This document shows, piece by piece, positions 45,020 through 55,959 of a DNA stretch of 64,000 nucleotides. Where the stretch lies: contig CM073326.1 of NCBI GenBank assembly GCA_037043015.1, forward strand, positions 930,001-994,000, written 5' to 3'. Origin of the DNA: Bryum argenteum. Taxonomy: Eukaryota > Streptophyta > Bryopsida > Bryales > Bryaceae. Position numbers and translations under genes: made by a program. Numbering within the stretch: position 1 is the first letter of the stretch; the number at the start of each line of letters is the position of its first letter. A model generated the notes under the pieces. The model was not told the DNA's origin and ran no database searches. It saw only the letters and a program-made list of their open reading frames with translations.

Positions 45020-45800
45020 AATTTCAGAATATTAGAAGTTAGAAGTTAAAGTAGGGGGTAGAAGATACATTTTTGCTTTAGATTTTTATTGGGTACTCCC
45101 TATACGGCAAAGTGTATGTCGTAGAATCTGCAAAGCCAAATTTTGATTTTTGACCTTCATATAGAGATATAAGGTTCCCAAGTCTAGAAAAGGGAATATA
45201 AATTTGATTCTCTTTTAGTTTATTTTTCAAGATATGATCATATTAATTGGATCACTAAATTTCCTACGTGATCTAGATCAAAAAGGTCACCAATCATGGA
45301 AGGGGAGCCTCCAAAAATTACAAGAACATTCTCAAGAATTTTTAGTAATTTCTCATCTATGTCATTCAATATTTGTCAATTTGAGATTTTTGAATTAAAG
45401 AATCTAGCCTCTACGCTCTTACGTGTCCTTGAAACAACTTACTTTAATGGTACATTTCAGAAAAATTTACTAAAAACATTTAGATATGAAATCGTATATG
45501 TCTCATGAGGATAGAAAAGGGAAGTTGTGCTTCGTGGGCCAAAAATGCCCTGTACGAAGAAATGGGGATCTATACCTCAAGTTCTTGTTCCTGTATATTG
45601 GGTATACATCTCAACGATTTCTCACAAGTCATATATGTCGAAGGTAAAACTTTCACACGATGCTACGTTGGAGTTCAAAGACTGGTGTTGGACAACAACA
45701 AAAGTCATGCTGAAATCTACTGGTTGAAGATCCAAGTCCAAATGGTGGATACATGCCACATACCTCGTCTACATGCAGAAAATACAAAACTTGAGAAAAA
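45020..45800 (+). repeat. Family A dispersed repeat, copy with unoccupied MITE site
   Basis: 'GTGTATGTCGTAGAATCTGC' then AAAGCCAAATTTTGAT (about 45138) is the uninterrupted version of the MITE copy A target. 'GGAGCCTCCAAAAATTACAA' and 'TTTGAGATTTTTGAA' follow. Frames of 70-102 codons inside it are not conserved elsewhere. Confidence 0.55.
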
Positions 45801-45849
45801 AACAAAATGTTGAAAATCACTAGTTACAGTATCATACCCAAGAATTGAG

Positions 45850-47180
45850 TCGAATGAGATATTGGTTTTCATTATGGTTTTCATTTCTCAGACTTCACGG
45901 TGGTCACACATTTCAGAGTAGCGAAGAACAAGCATGTGGAATTCACGAAGAACATGCATACGAGAGTTTCAAAGGACACGCTTGGCTCGATGCACCAAGT
46001 ATAGTAGAGTGCATTCGAAGTGGTTGATTTAGGGATAAGTTGCAGGGCTTCATCGCAGTCTCGTGCACAGTGCCATGGCATTGATGATTGAACAAAACGA
46101 CAAAAGAGAAAACAGAAGGTGAAAGAAGAAAGGACAGAAAGAAGAGAACGAAGGAAAAAGCAGAGAGAGAAAGGAATGAAGAGCGAAGTAAAATGAAACA
46201 CAGTCACGAATGTCATCGTAAACGGGAGGGAGGACACTATTGGCTAGAATGCAGCCCTGGGAAGAAGAGATCGTGAGCAACTGAGCATCGTTTCGGTAAG
46301 TAAAAAGCCATGTGAGTGATAGCTAAGAGGGTCCTGCGAGAGGGCAACGAAAGGGAGGAAATTTGTCTTGCCCCGCCCTGCACCCTAGCTTTTCATGAAC
46401 AGTTACAGCCTGTCTGATCCAGATTCCTGTACAAAAGAGAGAAAGGAAACGAATGGCTCTGACCGTTCAGTCCAGCTCTGACATAAAGGCCCTAAGCTTA
46501 TCTATCTTTATGCCACACCAATCGTTGAAAGTTGAAACCGGGGGGGGCATTGCGAGGATCGAATTTACACGTCCCAGAGCCAGGCCATGCTTGAAAGTAA
46601 ATTGCATCACTCCAAAACTTACCTTTAACATGTAAACAGCAGAGCAAGGGGGCAGCAGGGGGCAGCAGGGGGCAAGGAGCTGACGGAGCTGAGCTGAGCT
46701 GAGCTGAGCTGAGCAGAGCTGAGCAGAGCCTGAAGGGGGATGCCAGGTTGCCAGGCAGGGAGAAGCGGGGCAAACAAAACAGAAACAGACAGACGCGACT
46801 TCACAGTCAATTGCTCATTATTGTCACCCAGTAAAATTGCTCCCCTTCAAGTACTTGCCTGCACACTCGACAATAATTTAGAACTCATGACTGTTGAATG
46901 CCTGCCTGCCTGCCTGCCTGCACAGATTGGCACAAGGACAATTCATGCACATTCTCTCATTTTGAGCCACCCCCCTGTTCTCACTTGCACTGTCGCTCTC
47001 ACATTACACAACCCTTCAACGCCATCCCATACGGAGCACCTCAATCTCTCTTATGTGCATATCCACAAGTTTGTCCTCGTACCAATCAAGATTCTTGCTT
47101 TCTCATTCTCATCTCATAACACACACACACATTATACACATTATGCTCTGCCTTCTTCCTTATGAAACTAGTGTCTTTAT
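45850..47180. other. GC-richer, apparently low-copy patch with microsatellites
   Basis: Unlike the flanks, this stretch shares no blocks with other parts of the window. It has an A/G-rich tract (46090-46195), GGGGGCAGCA x3 (about 46647-46673), a GAGCT array (46686-46727), GCCT x5 (46900-46921) and a CA run (about 47119-47133). The 118- and 141-codon frames here are composition-driven and show no domain. It could be the edge or promoter region of a host gene outside recognisable exons; no splice-bounded coding exon could be defended. Confidence 0.4.
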
Positions 47181-47247
47181 CCTCTTTGGCATTGTCACTC
47201 AATGTAAACAAAGGACATAGAGTTTTCTTTTGGACTCTTCTTAGCCT

Positions 47248-47487
47248 CTATCCCTTTATATATTCAGGGAGAAAGTTTATGTTTATATGACAATATGATC
47301 TCGGGGACCACGGGTTGGATCAAGTCGCATGAAATCGTTTGAAGCAGATTTTTATGTAGGGGTGCCAGCAACAATCGGATCGCGAATTAGGTCAATGGAT
47401 CCCAAGATAATGAGGTCCGAAGTACTGGGCCCATATATATTGGAAATTATTTGTATGAGCATGGCAACGCCGCGTGTGCGTAATCAT
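47248..47487 (+). mobile_element. HelB Helitron-like element, diverged copy
   Basis: Shares with 62579-62816 the order 'AGTTTATGTTTATATGA', 'ATGATCTCGGGGACCAC', 'AGATTTTTATGTAGGGGTGC', 'CAACAATCGGATCGCGAATT', 'GGTCAATGGATCCCAAGAT' and 'GCAACGCCGCGTG'. The 3' CTAG is not preserved. Confidence 0.7.
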
Positions 47488-47629
47488 AAAGAAGTTGTTT
47501 TAAAGAAGTTGTTTTGATGCTTGAAAACAACATCTAAGGTTAGGTTATTTCTTTTCTATCTCGAAGAAAAACATGTGAAAAATGGGGATGATTGTATGAT
47601 TCTATATGCCTTATATGACTTCATAAGTA

Positions 47630-48030
47630 AGGTCCATGTCAACCCAATAGGGCAACTTTTTATTTAGCTCTCTTTAAAATTTTCCCATATCCCCCCTAGT
47701 TTCTAGTTCCTCGTCCTCCTTTCCCTTGTTACTAGTGTCCAGTCCCTCAACTTCCGTTTCTAGTTCCCATCTTTCGTTCTTAGTTCCCCGTCCCATTACC
47801 TTGTTATTCTGACCACTTAATCTCCGCTTCCATTCTTATGTTCCTCATTCCTTGTCTCCTTCTCTCCTTGCAATATTAATAAGATACAATTAACTCCTAA
47901 TAACAATCACCTACTACTTACCAAAAGTCTTCAAAGTCTGTAAAACTTATCATCCTATGTATGCATGTCGGTGAGACCTATCACTCGGTAACGCCAAGGA
48001 TAGACAAACATTATTCGTTTATTCTAGTGT
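47630..48030 (-). mobile_element. HelA Helitron-like element, degenerate (minus)
   Basis: 'AAGTAAGGTCCATGTCAACC', C/T-rich 'TAGTTCCCATCTTTCGTTC' text, 'AATAAGATACAATTAACTCC' and 'GGATAGACAAACATTATTCG' follow the family order in reverse. Termini are eroded. Confidence 0.6.
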
Positions 48031-48039
48031 GCCCCCGCA

Positions 48040-49040
48040 GCGTTTCCACGCCCACATGAATATTTCAACCATGCTCATTTGTGTCCCTAATGCCGTCCTT
48101 GTTTTTGTCCATGTCCCCATATTTATCCCCATCCATGTCTTTGTCCAACCGAAGGTTATACAAATAAATAAAATAGGAAGGTTATTCAAATATTTTTTAT
48201 AGAATTTTTAAAACTTTTTAAACCAGGTATATTTTTGTAATTTTGTTTAGGGTTCAAAAGTCAAACCGTATAGTAAGATAAACCCTATAGTTCTTGATTT
48301 CACCTTCAAGATTGTCACTTTGATGTGAGATGAAAATTCTCAATTTGTAACATATGCATAGACATATAGCATTTGACATGTAGATTAAATGGACATGTAT
48401 GCAAACTTTGAGATCCAAAACTTCTCACTTTTAGTGAATCCTAATCTCAAAGTTTTGAGAAGAATCTCCTTTGTAGCAGAAAGGAAAAGCAATATTTTGT
48501 GAGCTGGAAAACAATATTAATCCTTTAACGCAGAGGATTGTGTCCGACGGGAACCACTTTTCATATGATAATTATTTTTCTTTGAAGAGATTTTGCTGAA
48601 CTTTGAATACCTCATTGTAGTATTCAATCTTACACAACAAAACTTAAAACATCACTTCACTTGCTCCAAGAAGTTGCACAAAAATCTCACTGTTGATAAA
48701 TAAGATTATAATGTATACATGATGACTATTTTGGAGAAGCGTACAATTAATGTATTGAAATCAAAATTTAGTCAAGATTTTACACCAAAATCAATGTACA
48801 TGTAAGTGAGATACAACATAGCATGTTATATGGTATTCAATGTATTTTAGTGTATTTGTGTTGTATTCTTAAAGTTTCCAACAATTATATGATTCTAAAT
48901 CATGATTGTGTTGTTGAAAACCATTTGGATAAGATTTGGGCATTTTGAACCTCAAAGGTTAGTTTGCAATGAATTTAATCAAATTTGTGTTAAAGCGTGT
49001 AAATGACCCACTCTAGGCCACCTTGGCACTTAACGTGTAG
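48040..49040. other. Gene-free AT-rich stretch
   Basis: No supported gene or terminal structure. A short 'TGTCC(A/C)' rich tract lies at 48080-48150. Confidence 0.45.
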
Positions 49041-49049
49041 GATAATTAC

Positions 49050-49773
49050 TGTAACAACTCTCTAATAGGTTTATTACCAACTCACAACACAATTTAGCTA
49101 GGAAGACAAAACCCAGAACTTTATTAAGCTCAACCTCCCAACCATAGAGAAGAGCTCACCACCCAAGAGAGCCTCTACCTTCTCACCCCCGAGCTTATAT
49201 ATGAGTTCCTTCCCAAAAGGAACTACAGTCTATCTTAGGCTATGTTCCAGAGTTTAGCCTATTCATAGATCATTCTATCTTCTTTACTCCTATATCTGGA
49301 GTAAAGATAATCCGTAGATCGTTCTAGATCCTTCTATCTCTGTAACTCAGAGACTCTTCTAGATCTTTACTCCTATATTTAGAGTAAAGATAATTCATCA
49401 CGATCTTTACTCTTATGTTTAGAGTAAAGCTAATTCACTACTATCAGTAGTCTAATTCTAGTGTACCTCATCTTGAGTTGTCTAACTCTTGTACACATGT
49501 TCTCAATCTTGGAGTGGTCTGACTCCAATGCACTAAATATAGAGCTGTCTAACCCCAATGCACATGTTCTCAATCTTGGAGTGGTCTGACTCCAATGCAC
49601 TAAATATAGAGTTGTCTAACTCCAGTGCACATGTTCTCAATCTGGAGTTGTCTGACTCCGGTCCATCCATCCTCAACTGGGAGTTGTCTGACTCCTTTCA
49701 TCATCTGCTTACACACTGTCCAATGTGATTAGAAGATTTCATTCATCCATCTATCAATGTAAGTTACCTTACA
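49050..49773 (-). mobile_element. Solo LTR, 724 bp, with 5-bp target duplication
   Basis: Plus-strand ends TGTAACAACTC...GTTACCTTACA (TG...CA) with ATTAC duplicated at 49045-49049 and 49774-49778. Minus orientation is favoured: the TATA-like TATATAA (49195-49202) lies downstream of a repeat-rich U3, and AATAAA signals lie further on (49120-49125 and 49070-49075). U3 holds three CTTTACTC...GAGTAAAG dyads (49281-49430) and a 67-bp tandem repeat (49501 and 49568) built of GGAGT...ACTCC dyads. No internal domain remains, so it arose by LTR-LTR recombination. Its sequence is unrelated to the Gypsy LTR at 10.3 kb. Confidence 0.85.
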
Positions 49774-49779
49774 ATTACC

Positions 49780-50450
49780 CATGACAAAAGTGATATGAAA
49801 TTAAATCTCATGACGTGAGGGCACAGTTTGATACTTAATTTTCATATATTCTTAGGAGGCGGTGATTGCCCAACGTAAATGCCTACATGATCAATAAAAT
49901 ATTATCCAAAAATAATAATGAATGGTTCCTGTAATCGATGGTTACGACAGAAATCTCGTGTAATAAGGGAATTATAAAGTGTACAAACATCATCTATCAT
50001 TTGAAGCAGGTAGTTTTCTTTTCTTTTGATTTAATTTGCCAGTGACACTATGATCTTGGAAATGGCCTGTCCGATTAGGACGCAATAGATGTCGTTAGAA
50101 GAATTGTTTTGTAGAAATGTAGAAATTGATCAGATAGCGAAAAGAGTCGAATGATTCTCAAATTTTGAGTTACAAGTAATCATGGCCTCTAAACCACCAT
50201 AAATTAGAAAAATGAATTGATATGAGATCTAGCAAAAAAAAACACGAAAACCCAACTACATGAGAATGAACTTAGAGAGATGACCTAATTATAGATCCAA
50301 GAGAAAAGAAGAGAACCCAACCACACAAGAATCACGACGTTTGGAGCTACATAATTTATACTAAAAATAAAGTATTCATAGATCAAGCAATCTAATTGTA
50401 CTTAAATCTTCCAACGTCTCTGGCTATACCTAACATAAACACACATTTTT
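49780..50450. other. Gene-free stretch with a HelB trace
   Basis: 50050-50170 resembles HelB weakly ('ATGATCTTGGAAATGGCC', 'GATGTCGTTAGAAGAA', 'TTTGTAGAAATG'). No gene. Confidence 0.4.
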
Positions 50451-50459
50451 ATTAAAAGT

Positions 50460-51480
50460 TTCATATATGAAAATGAAGGTAACTTATTATGACCTTAACC
50501 GTATAAAAGTGAAATATATCGTAGGTCATGTGGACCAAAATTTGAGTGATGAAGCTTGAGAAGTTGTTAGATCACAACGTACCGATTTTCAATAAAACCA
50601 CAGAAATTCATCATTTTCAGTGTAGAGTAGAAATTCTACTAACAAAGCTAAGACAATGAAAAAATATCTCCGAGCAAGAAGTTGTTTATCCTTGTCTCAA
50701 AACACCATTGAACCAAAATAACTTCTAGGCTCAAATAATACCTTGCAACCGTAAGACCTCCCAAGAATTTAGAAAGGAAAAGTAGTCCATATCTAGACCC
50801 TTCACACTCAAATCCATACCTTCTCTTGAGAACATCATTGATAGAGTCAAGGTTTCTACCAAAAAAACTAGACTCTAATTGGAACCCATCCCAAAAATCG
50901 AGTTTAAAATCTAGTTTTGGATGAAGAAGATATCGCTTCTCAAAAGTTATTCATTTTTCCCACATTTTTATTGTAAAAATATCATTTCAATTCAAATGCC
51001 AAAAGTATTTGGATTAAAAGTCCTCCAACTATAATTTTTTTGAGATTAATTTTAAGATTATAGATATGCAAGATAATTAATTGAAAATCTGTTTTTACAT
51101 AATTGGCTAGCAATGGTAAAACATGCATAATGATTGAAAATCCTAAAGCAAATGTTGCCTTCACTGAAATGCATGCCATTAATTTATACCAAATGGAATG
51201 TTTTAAAAAAATTTATCACACAAAGTATACTTGGTTTAATTTCAATATAAGTGATTTTATCCAGAACCAACTTCGAAGAAGTTAAGGCTCTTCAAAGTTT
51301 CAGCATGTCATCCAATATTCTTTTCATTACTAGGGACATTTCAGGGTGGAACTTGATATGGGTTGTAGACCTAATGAATCCAATCAATGAGTCTAATTTA
51401 GGTGCCAACATATACAAAAGAGTAGTTTCGATGATTTAAGGATAGATAGATGGGAACTTTGGTCCTCTTACAAGGCCGGC
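50460..51480 (+). repeat. Family B dispersed repeat, long copy
   Basis: Contains most family B blocks in order: 'GAAGGTAACTTATTATGACC', 'GCAAGAAGTTGTTTATCC', 'TTTGGATGAAGAAGATATCG', 'CATAATTGGCTAGCAATGGT', 'CTGAAATGCATGCCATTAAT' and 'GAAGTTAAGGCTCTTCAAAG'. A 65-codon minus frame and a 60-codon plus frame overlap it and are not conserved. Confidence 0.5.
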
Positions 51481-51884
51481 GTGAATAAAGTGTTTGTTCG
51501 TCTACAATGAGTTGGTCTCCACAGGACAAAGGGCCATTGGTACAAGACTACTTACCCCTTTCAAGATTAGAAACTTCACTAACCAGAATAAGAACTAAAC
51601 AACAAATATACTAGTACCCTTGGTTCTTTGATATGTAGAGGTATAATTGGTGTTATAGTCTGTTGGTGGTCACCAAGTTATGATTGTAGATTGATTGTAA
51701 AGGATGTTCAATTTAGAAAGGAATGATCGGGGTTCAATTCTCCTTGAATAAGTTTGAGTGTTTGTTGTGATATGCGTAACTTGGTGCTGCTAGTGAATTT
51801 ATCATAGGCAAGAAAGTTTGTACCAATTAATCAGCTCCATTCTATCAACCTGAGACAAGTGTTGCTTTACATGTGAGTAGTGGT

Positions 51885-52940
51885 TTACGCGAGTACTCCC
51901 TCCTCCTCTTTATATTTTTTGTATGGTAGTTTTGTATAGTTAATTGTTGGTATTATTTTGTTGTTTTCTATCTTTCTTTTGTGTAAGATAATTGAACTAG
52001 CATATTGTATAGCAATGATATTTATTTCTTTGAATGTTTGTTCAATGTTGGTTTCAGGCAGTTTAAATTTGTTTTGAAGATGATTCATTGAGAAAATAAG
52101 TGTTGTGCCTCTAGCACCTACAACAATGACTATGAGTGGGTCAACTCTCCACCCTAGGTTAACAATGCTATTGATAAGTGGTTGATATTTATGTATATAT
52201 ATATTTTTTTATTGTTTCTTGTGGGAACCTATCGTTGCAATATGTGAATTCAATAAAGTGGATTGTGAGGTTGTTAAATGGATTTGATGGTGGATCAGTT
52301 TTGTGTGGGGTCCTTTTACGCCATGAATATCCGGTTTAAATCTAGCATTGTACTGACATCTTTGTTGTACACAGGAGTATGGAAATAGCCATGAGGGTCC
52401 TATGTTTTCTTGGGGGTTGTTATTAAATGTTCCCACGTTCATGAGGGTATAACATCTAGGTTTTTGAGATGAGAGAATTAATCTTCTTATTTCCCATAGA
52501 GCTCTATTGTGTCTTTTGACTCTGATGGCGTGTATGTCGTGATGGTTGTATTCTAGAAGTGTATGTAGCCATGTGTCAACATCTGTGAAATAATAAATTG
52601 AGCATGTGATTGATGGGAACCTATCTCTACCAAAAAATAGTTGTTTTCTTGCGTTACCCATGTATTGATAGGTACAAAGTTTTAAAAATAATTGTTCTTT
52701 GAGAATCTGTGATTGTAGAATTAAGTCAATATGCATTGGACAGTTCATTTTCAATATCCGGGTTTGTAGTCCATTTGCTTGTGTTGGGAAATTGTACTGC
52801 CAATATTTTGATGTTGTTTTCTTGGTCATATTTATATAGTTATGTTTGGAGACATCTGAGTGGACCTTTGTCTGGTCGTTTTGTAGAGTCTGGCCAAGTA
52901 TATTTTTAGAAGTAGAATGAAGGGATATGAGCAAATTCAT
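51885..52940 (-). pseudogene. LINE C-terminal domain with restriction-like endonuclease
   Basis: A 243-codon frame (52940-52209) carries NYINMTKKTTSKYWQYNF, then a decayed Cys/His segment before HNRALWEIRRL; the RHN triplet is characteristic of REL-type LINE endonucleases. CYTLMNVGTF follows, then CQYNARFKPDIHGVKG, whose PD supplies the first catalytic acid. A one-base shift near 52260 moves the reading to IEFTYCNDRFPQETIKKY (the E and K box), and a further shift leads to GWRVDPLIVIVVGARGTT and on through the 67-codon frame 52088-51885. In the family this domain nicks the target DNA to prime reverse transcription. The motif order is preserved, the frame is not. Confidence 0.78.
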
Positions 52941-52999
52941 GTGGAGTTGTGGCTACAAACTATCGTTTTATGGCGCCTGATTTGGAAAGTTTATCAATC

Positions 53000-53370
53000 T
53001 TTTTGTTGCTTGTAATGTTGATGTGTGCTTTGACTTTATAGAATATAGTAGGTTGAGTGCGGATTTTTAGCATTTCTACTAGTTCTATTAGTATTGTTTC
53101 GTCTTCGTGATTGTTACGTGTGGATGGGTGTAGAATATGTGTTTTAGGTTATATAGAGAGTTTATGCAATATGTGAAGATGTATGTGGGTTTGTTTGGGT
53201 AATTGTTGGTGATTAAGTCGAGTGTTGTATGTATAGGCAGTATAGCCATTAGTTCTGCACGGAAGGATGTTTGTAAGCCTTGTAGTCTTTATGATATTTG
53301 CATGTTTGGTATAGTTGAATTGTAGATTCCATAGCCGGCTTTCTCTTTTTTCTAGTGTCCATCTAGGGCT
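53000..53370 (-). pseudogene. LINE RNase H domain
   Basis: The translation includes LDGH (first acid, where D-G-S is usual), AGYGIYNSTI, LQTSFRAELMAI (Glu) and PTYIFTYCINSLYNLKH (the second Asp is replaced by Tyr). It ends with a FYKVKAHINITSNKKIDKLS block (His box). There are two stops inside. The fold and motif spacing fit RNase HI. The D-to-Y change and the stops indicate an inactive relic. Confidence 0.8.
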
Positions 53371-53429
53371 TCTGTAGTAGGTATGAAGGAACCGTTAGTT
53401 CAGTAATTATATTGTGGTTGGAATTTCAA

Positions 53430-54010
53430 TGCATAGATGGTTGTAAATGTTGGTGGTGGTAGTGTGTTTGAAGGGGTTGTCTTGATTGGGGGGGGGGGTA
53501 GGATGAGTTTATTCCATTGTTTGTTTTTATTAACGAGTGTGGTATAGGGAGGAGGTGATCTAGACTGTAAGTAGTATTGTGGGATTTGTAAACTTTCACT
53601 TGCGGCTTTAATGTTATTGATTTGTTAGGGCATACCAATGTCATGGTTTTGGTAGTGGTAACTCATGATGTCAATTGCAAGTGGTTCTACCTGTGCTTTG
53701 TGTGGTCTTTGGGTGGGTGTTGGTATTGCATAAGTGATGGAGTTTGCTACAAAGTGGGTTATTGTGTGTGTGTCTGAAAAAGGTCCTATGTATGGAGTTG
53801 AGTTTTGGTACCAATTTTTATTTGTGATTACTAGTATGGTAACAGTGTCTGGGTAATAGTGTTTAGGTCATACTGTCATACTTGGGTGCAACCGTGTCCA
53901 ATGGATGGCTTATTGGGTAGCTTTAATATTGTGCGGATGGGCATAGCCTATGCCCTTCCATTAATATTGAAAAGCGGTGTCGTGATGATATGTGATACAT
54001 GTTATAAAAA
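53430..54010 (-). pseudogene. LINE linker region between RT and RNase H
   Basis: Mostly open minus-strand text with scattered stops: WKGIGYAHPHNIKAT, AIHWTRLHPSMTV, HYYPDTVTILVI, NWYQNSTPYIGPFSDTH, PHKAQVEPLAIDIM and KWNKLILPPPNQDNPF-like segments. Continuity with RNase H downstream supports membership in the LINE. No domain is assigned. Confidence 0.6.
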
Positions 54011-54240
54011 CTCGATATGATTTGATAATCTTATGGTTCTCCATGTACTTATTACATGTTAAATATATGAGTGTTATATTATTAGATTAAAAATGTGTTT
54101 TGTGGTGAGAACTACAATATAGGCTTGGCTTGAAGGATTAGACAATAAATTCTTTGTACAAAGCTTTATCTTGTAGATTATGCATCTTGTCACATTCAGG
54201 AGGTAGGGGCGTCGGTTCATGGTATTATTTCTTGCCATTG

Positions 54241-54416
54241 GTCTCGCTACCAGAGCCAAGTCACGAGTTGCTAATGTCGCTCGACGAGTTCAGCGGCATT
54301 TGAACCCGGACCGACAATATGCGGAATTGACTTATCAAGCCAACCAACCAAGTCTGCGACTTGGCGACCATATTTGAAGCGTCGACAGATTTATTCCGCC
54401 ATCAGGGTACTTCTAA
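54241..54416 (+). pseudogene. Coding-like remnant, plus strand, unknown family
   Basis: About 58 codons with one TGA that a CGA would restore (a CpG transition again). The translation RAKSRVANVARRVQRHLNPD...NQPSLRLGDHI is rich in Arg and Ala, and the local sequence is rich in CpG, unlike the flanks. The RLGDHI end is reminiscent of the GDxVW strand of retroelement integrase C-terminal domains, but this is weak. It lies inside the region that interrupts the LINE. Confidence 0.35.
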
Positions 54417-55539
54417 GTCTTAAGTCTTAACTGACTTGATGGAGTGAGCCATATATAGTGAGAATTGAAATAAGTATTTTGATGTAATTATTTGATGTTG
54501 GTTTTAGTAAATTGTGAATGACTATTGTCATTCACGGTGAAAATCCAATATTTAGATTAATAACCGGGTATGTAATGTTTGAAAATAAGTAATACAATAG
54601 TTATAAAAGAGTAATAGGAGCTGATAAAGGAGTAGACGAGGATCACAATGCTTGTCCAATGGTATTGGAGTTGCCATATGGGCATGGCATGCGGCCTAGG
54701 TGGTCCCCTCATTCTTCTTCCTCCTCTTGAGTAGTGTGCTGGTTTTGAGAGGATGTTGTGTAATGTGTTTTTAGAGTATGATTTTGAATTTTGGGTATGT
54801 TGTAGAGAATTTTGTCAGCTTTCTAAAATCTTATCAAATGTGGTGAGATAAGATGTAGTGAAGGAGTAGCGCCTTTTTAAGTACATAGAGGTTTGCTGCC
54901 ATGTGTTTTTGGCTACCTTGACTTCGAGGAGTTACGATGTTTTGTAAAAACATTTTCTAAGTCTGATATATAAAGGGTTTGTGTATCTTCAAGTTTTGTT
55001 TGTAAAAAGTTATTAAGCGTACAATTTGATGATAGTATGAGGCCGTGGTGTTCATTTGAAGTAGAGACGGTTTCTACCTCTCTTAACATGAGAGCAATTT
55101 GGATGAGTGTGTTTTGATTTAATCCCATAACTTGTTTGTTAACTTTTCGAAATTGAAATTCTGAGGGTTTGTAGCATAACTAGTTAACTTTCGATAGAGC
55201 TGACACACATTAGATTTGGAGCTTTTGAGTGTGGTAGACACTCTTTTTAGTAAAAGGAGGTATGATGCCTTCAATTTTTGAAGGTCTAACTTCTATTGTC
55301 CTTACCGTTTTGTGTTCCAACTTCTAATACTTGAGCTTTGACATAATTGTATAATGTTGTATTGGCTTTCTAACAACATATTACTTGTTCAATTCCAAAA
55401 CCGTATGAAAACCGTATAAAAACGTAGTGATTAACCAAAGTAGGAGGAATATTACAATTACTATTTTGTTTAAGCCAACAAGGGGTATACCAAAGGTATA
55501 TCTAGGAGAAAAGTATATAGAGTGTGGGTATCAAAGAGG

Positions 55540-55800
55540 TCATAGTATCAAAGGGTTAAGTGTAATTAAAACTAATTACCTTAATTACACTTGTTTAAGG
55601 CTAATTATAACTAATTACTTATAACTTTGTTTAATCAACTTTAACTTGTATTATTAACTTAATCAAGGTTAGAGATTAATTAAGATTACAAGTTTTAATT
55701 AATCATATATAATTTGACTAATCTTTTTATTAATTACTTACAACTAATTATGCTAATCAAATATATACTTATCACAAGTAAACTAACTTTTAACTTATTT
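55540..55800. repeat. Very AT-rich ACTAATTA tract with short palindrome
   Basis: Repeated CTAATTA and TTAATTA words. A perfect 12-bp inverted repeat AAGTGTAATTAA (55558-55569) with its complement (55581-55592). Confidence 0.7.
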
Positions 55801-55959
55801 TTGAGAGTGTGATGTGCTCTCTAGAATGACTCTTATTACATAGTATAGTTGTTTCTCCTATTTCTCCACTCACTTAGGTGCAACTAGAAACCTAGAGTTT
55901 TCCTTAGGCTAATTCTCTCTACTCGACAACGGTACCGTGTGATCCAAAGATTTTGTCTC

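Noticed and set aside
45505-45813. 102-codon plus ORF
   Set aside because: It lies in a family A repeat copy; the equivalent frame is not open in other copies.
46498-46810. Low-complexity ORFs over GAGCT repeats
   Set aside because: Microsatellite-driven composition with no domain.
52709-52909. Plus-strand ORF within the LINE tail
   Set aside because: It overlaps the better-supported minus-strand LINE reading and shows no domain.
54290-54390. tRNA gene or tRNA-derived SINE on the minus strand (B-box-like GGGTTCAAATGCC)
   Set aside because: No acceptor or anticodon stem can be folded and the A box is poor. The plus strand reads as a coding-like remnant instead.
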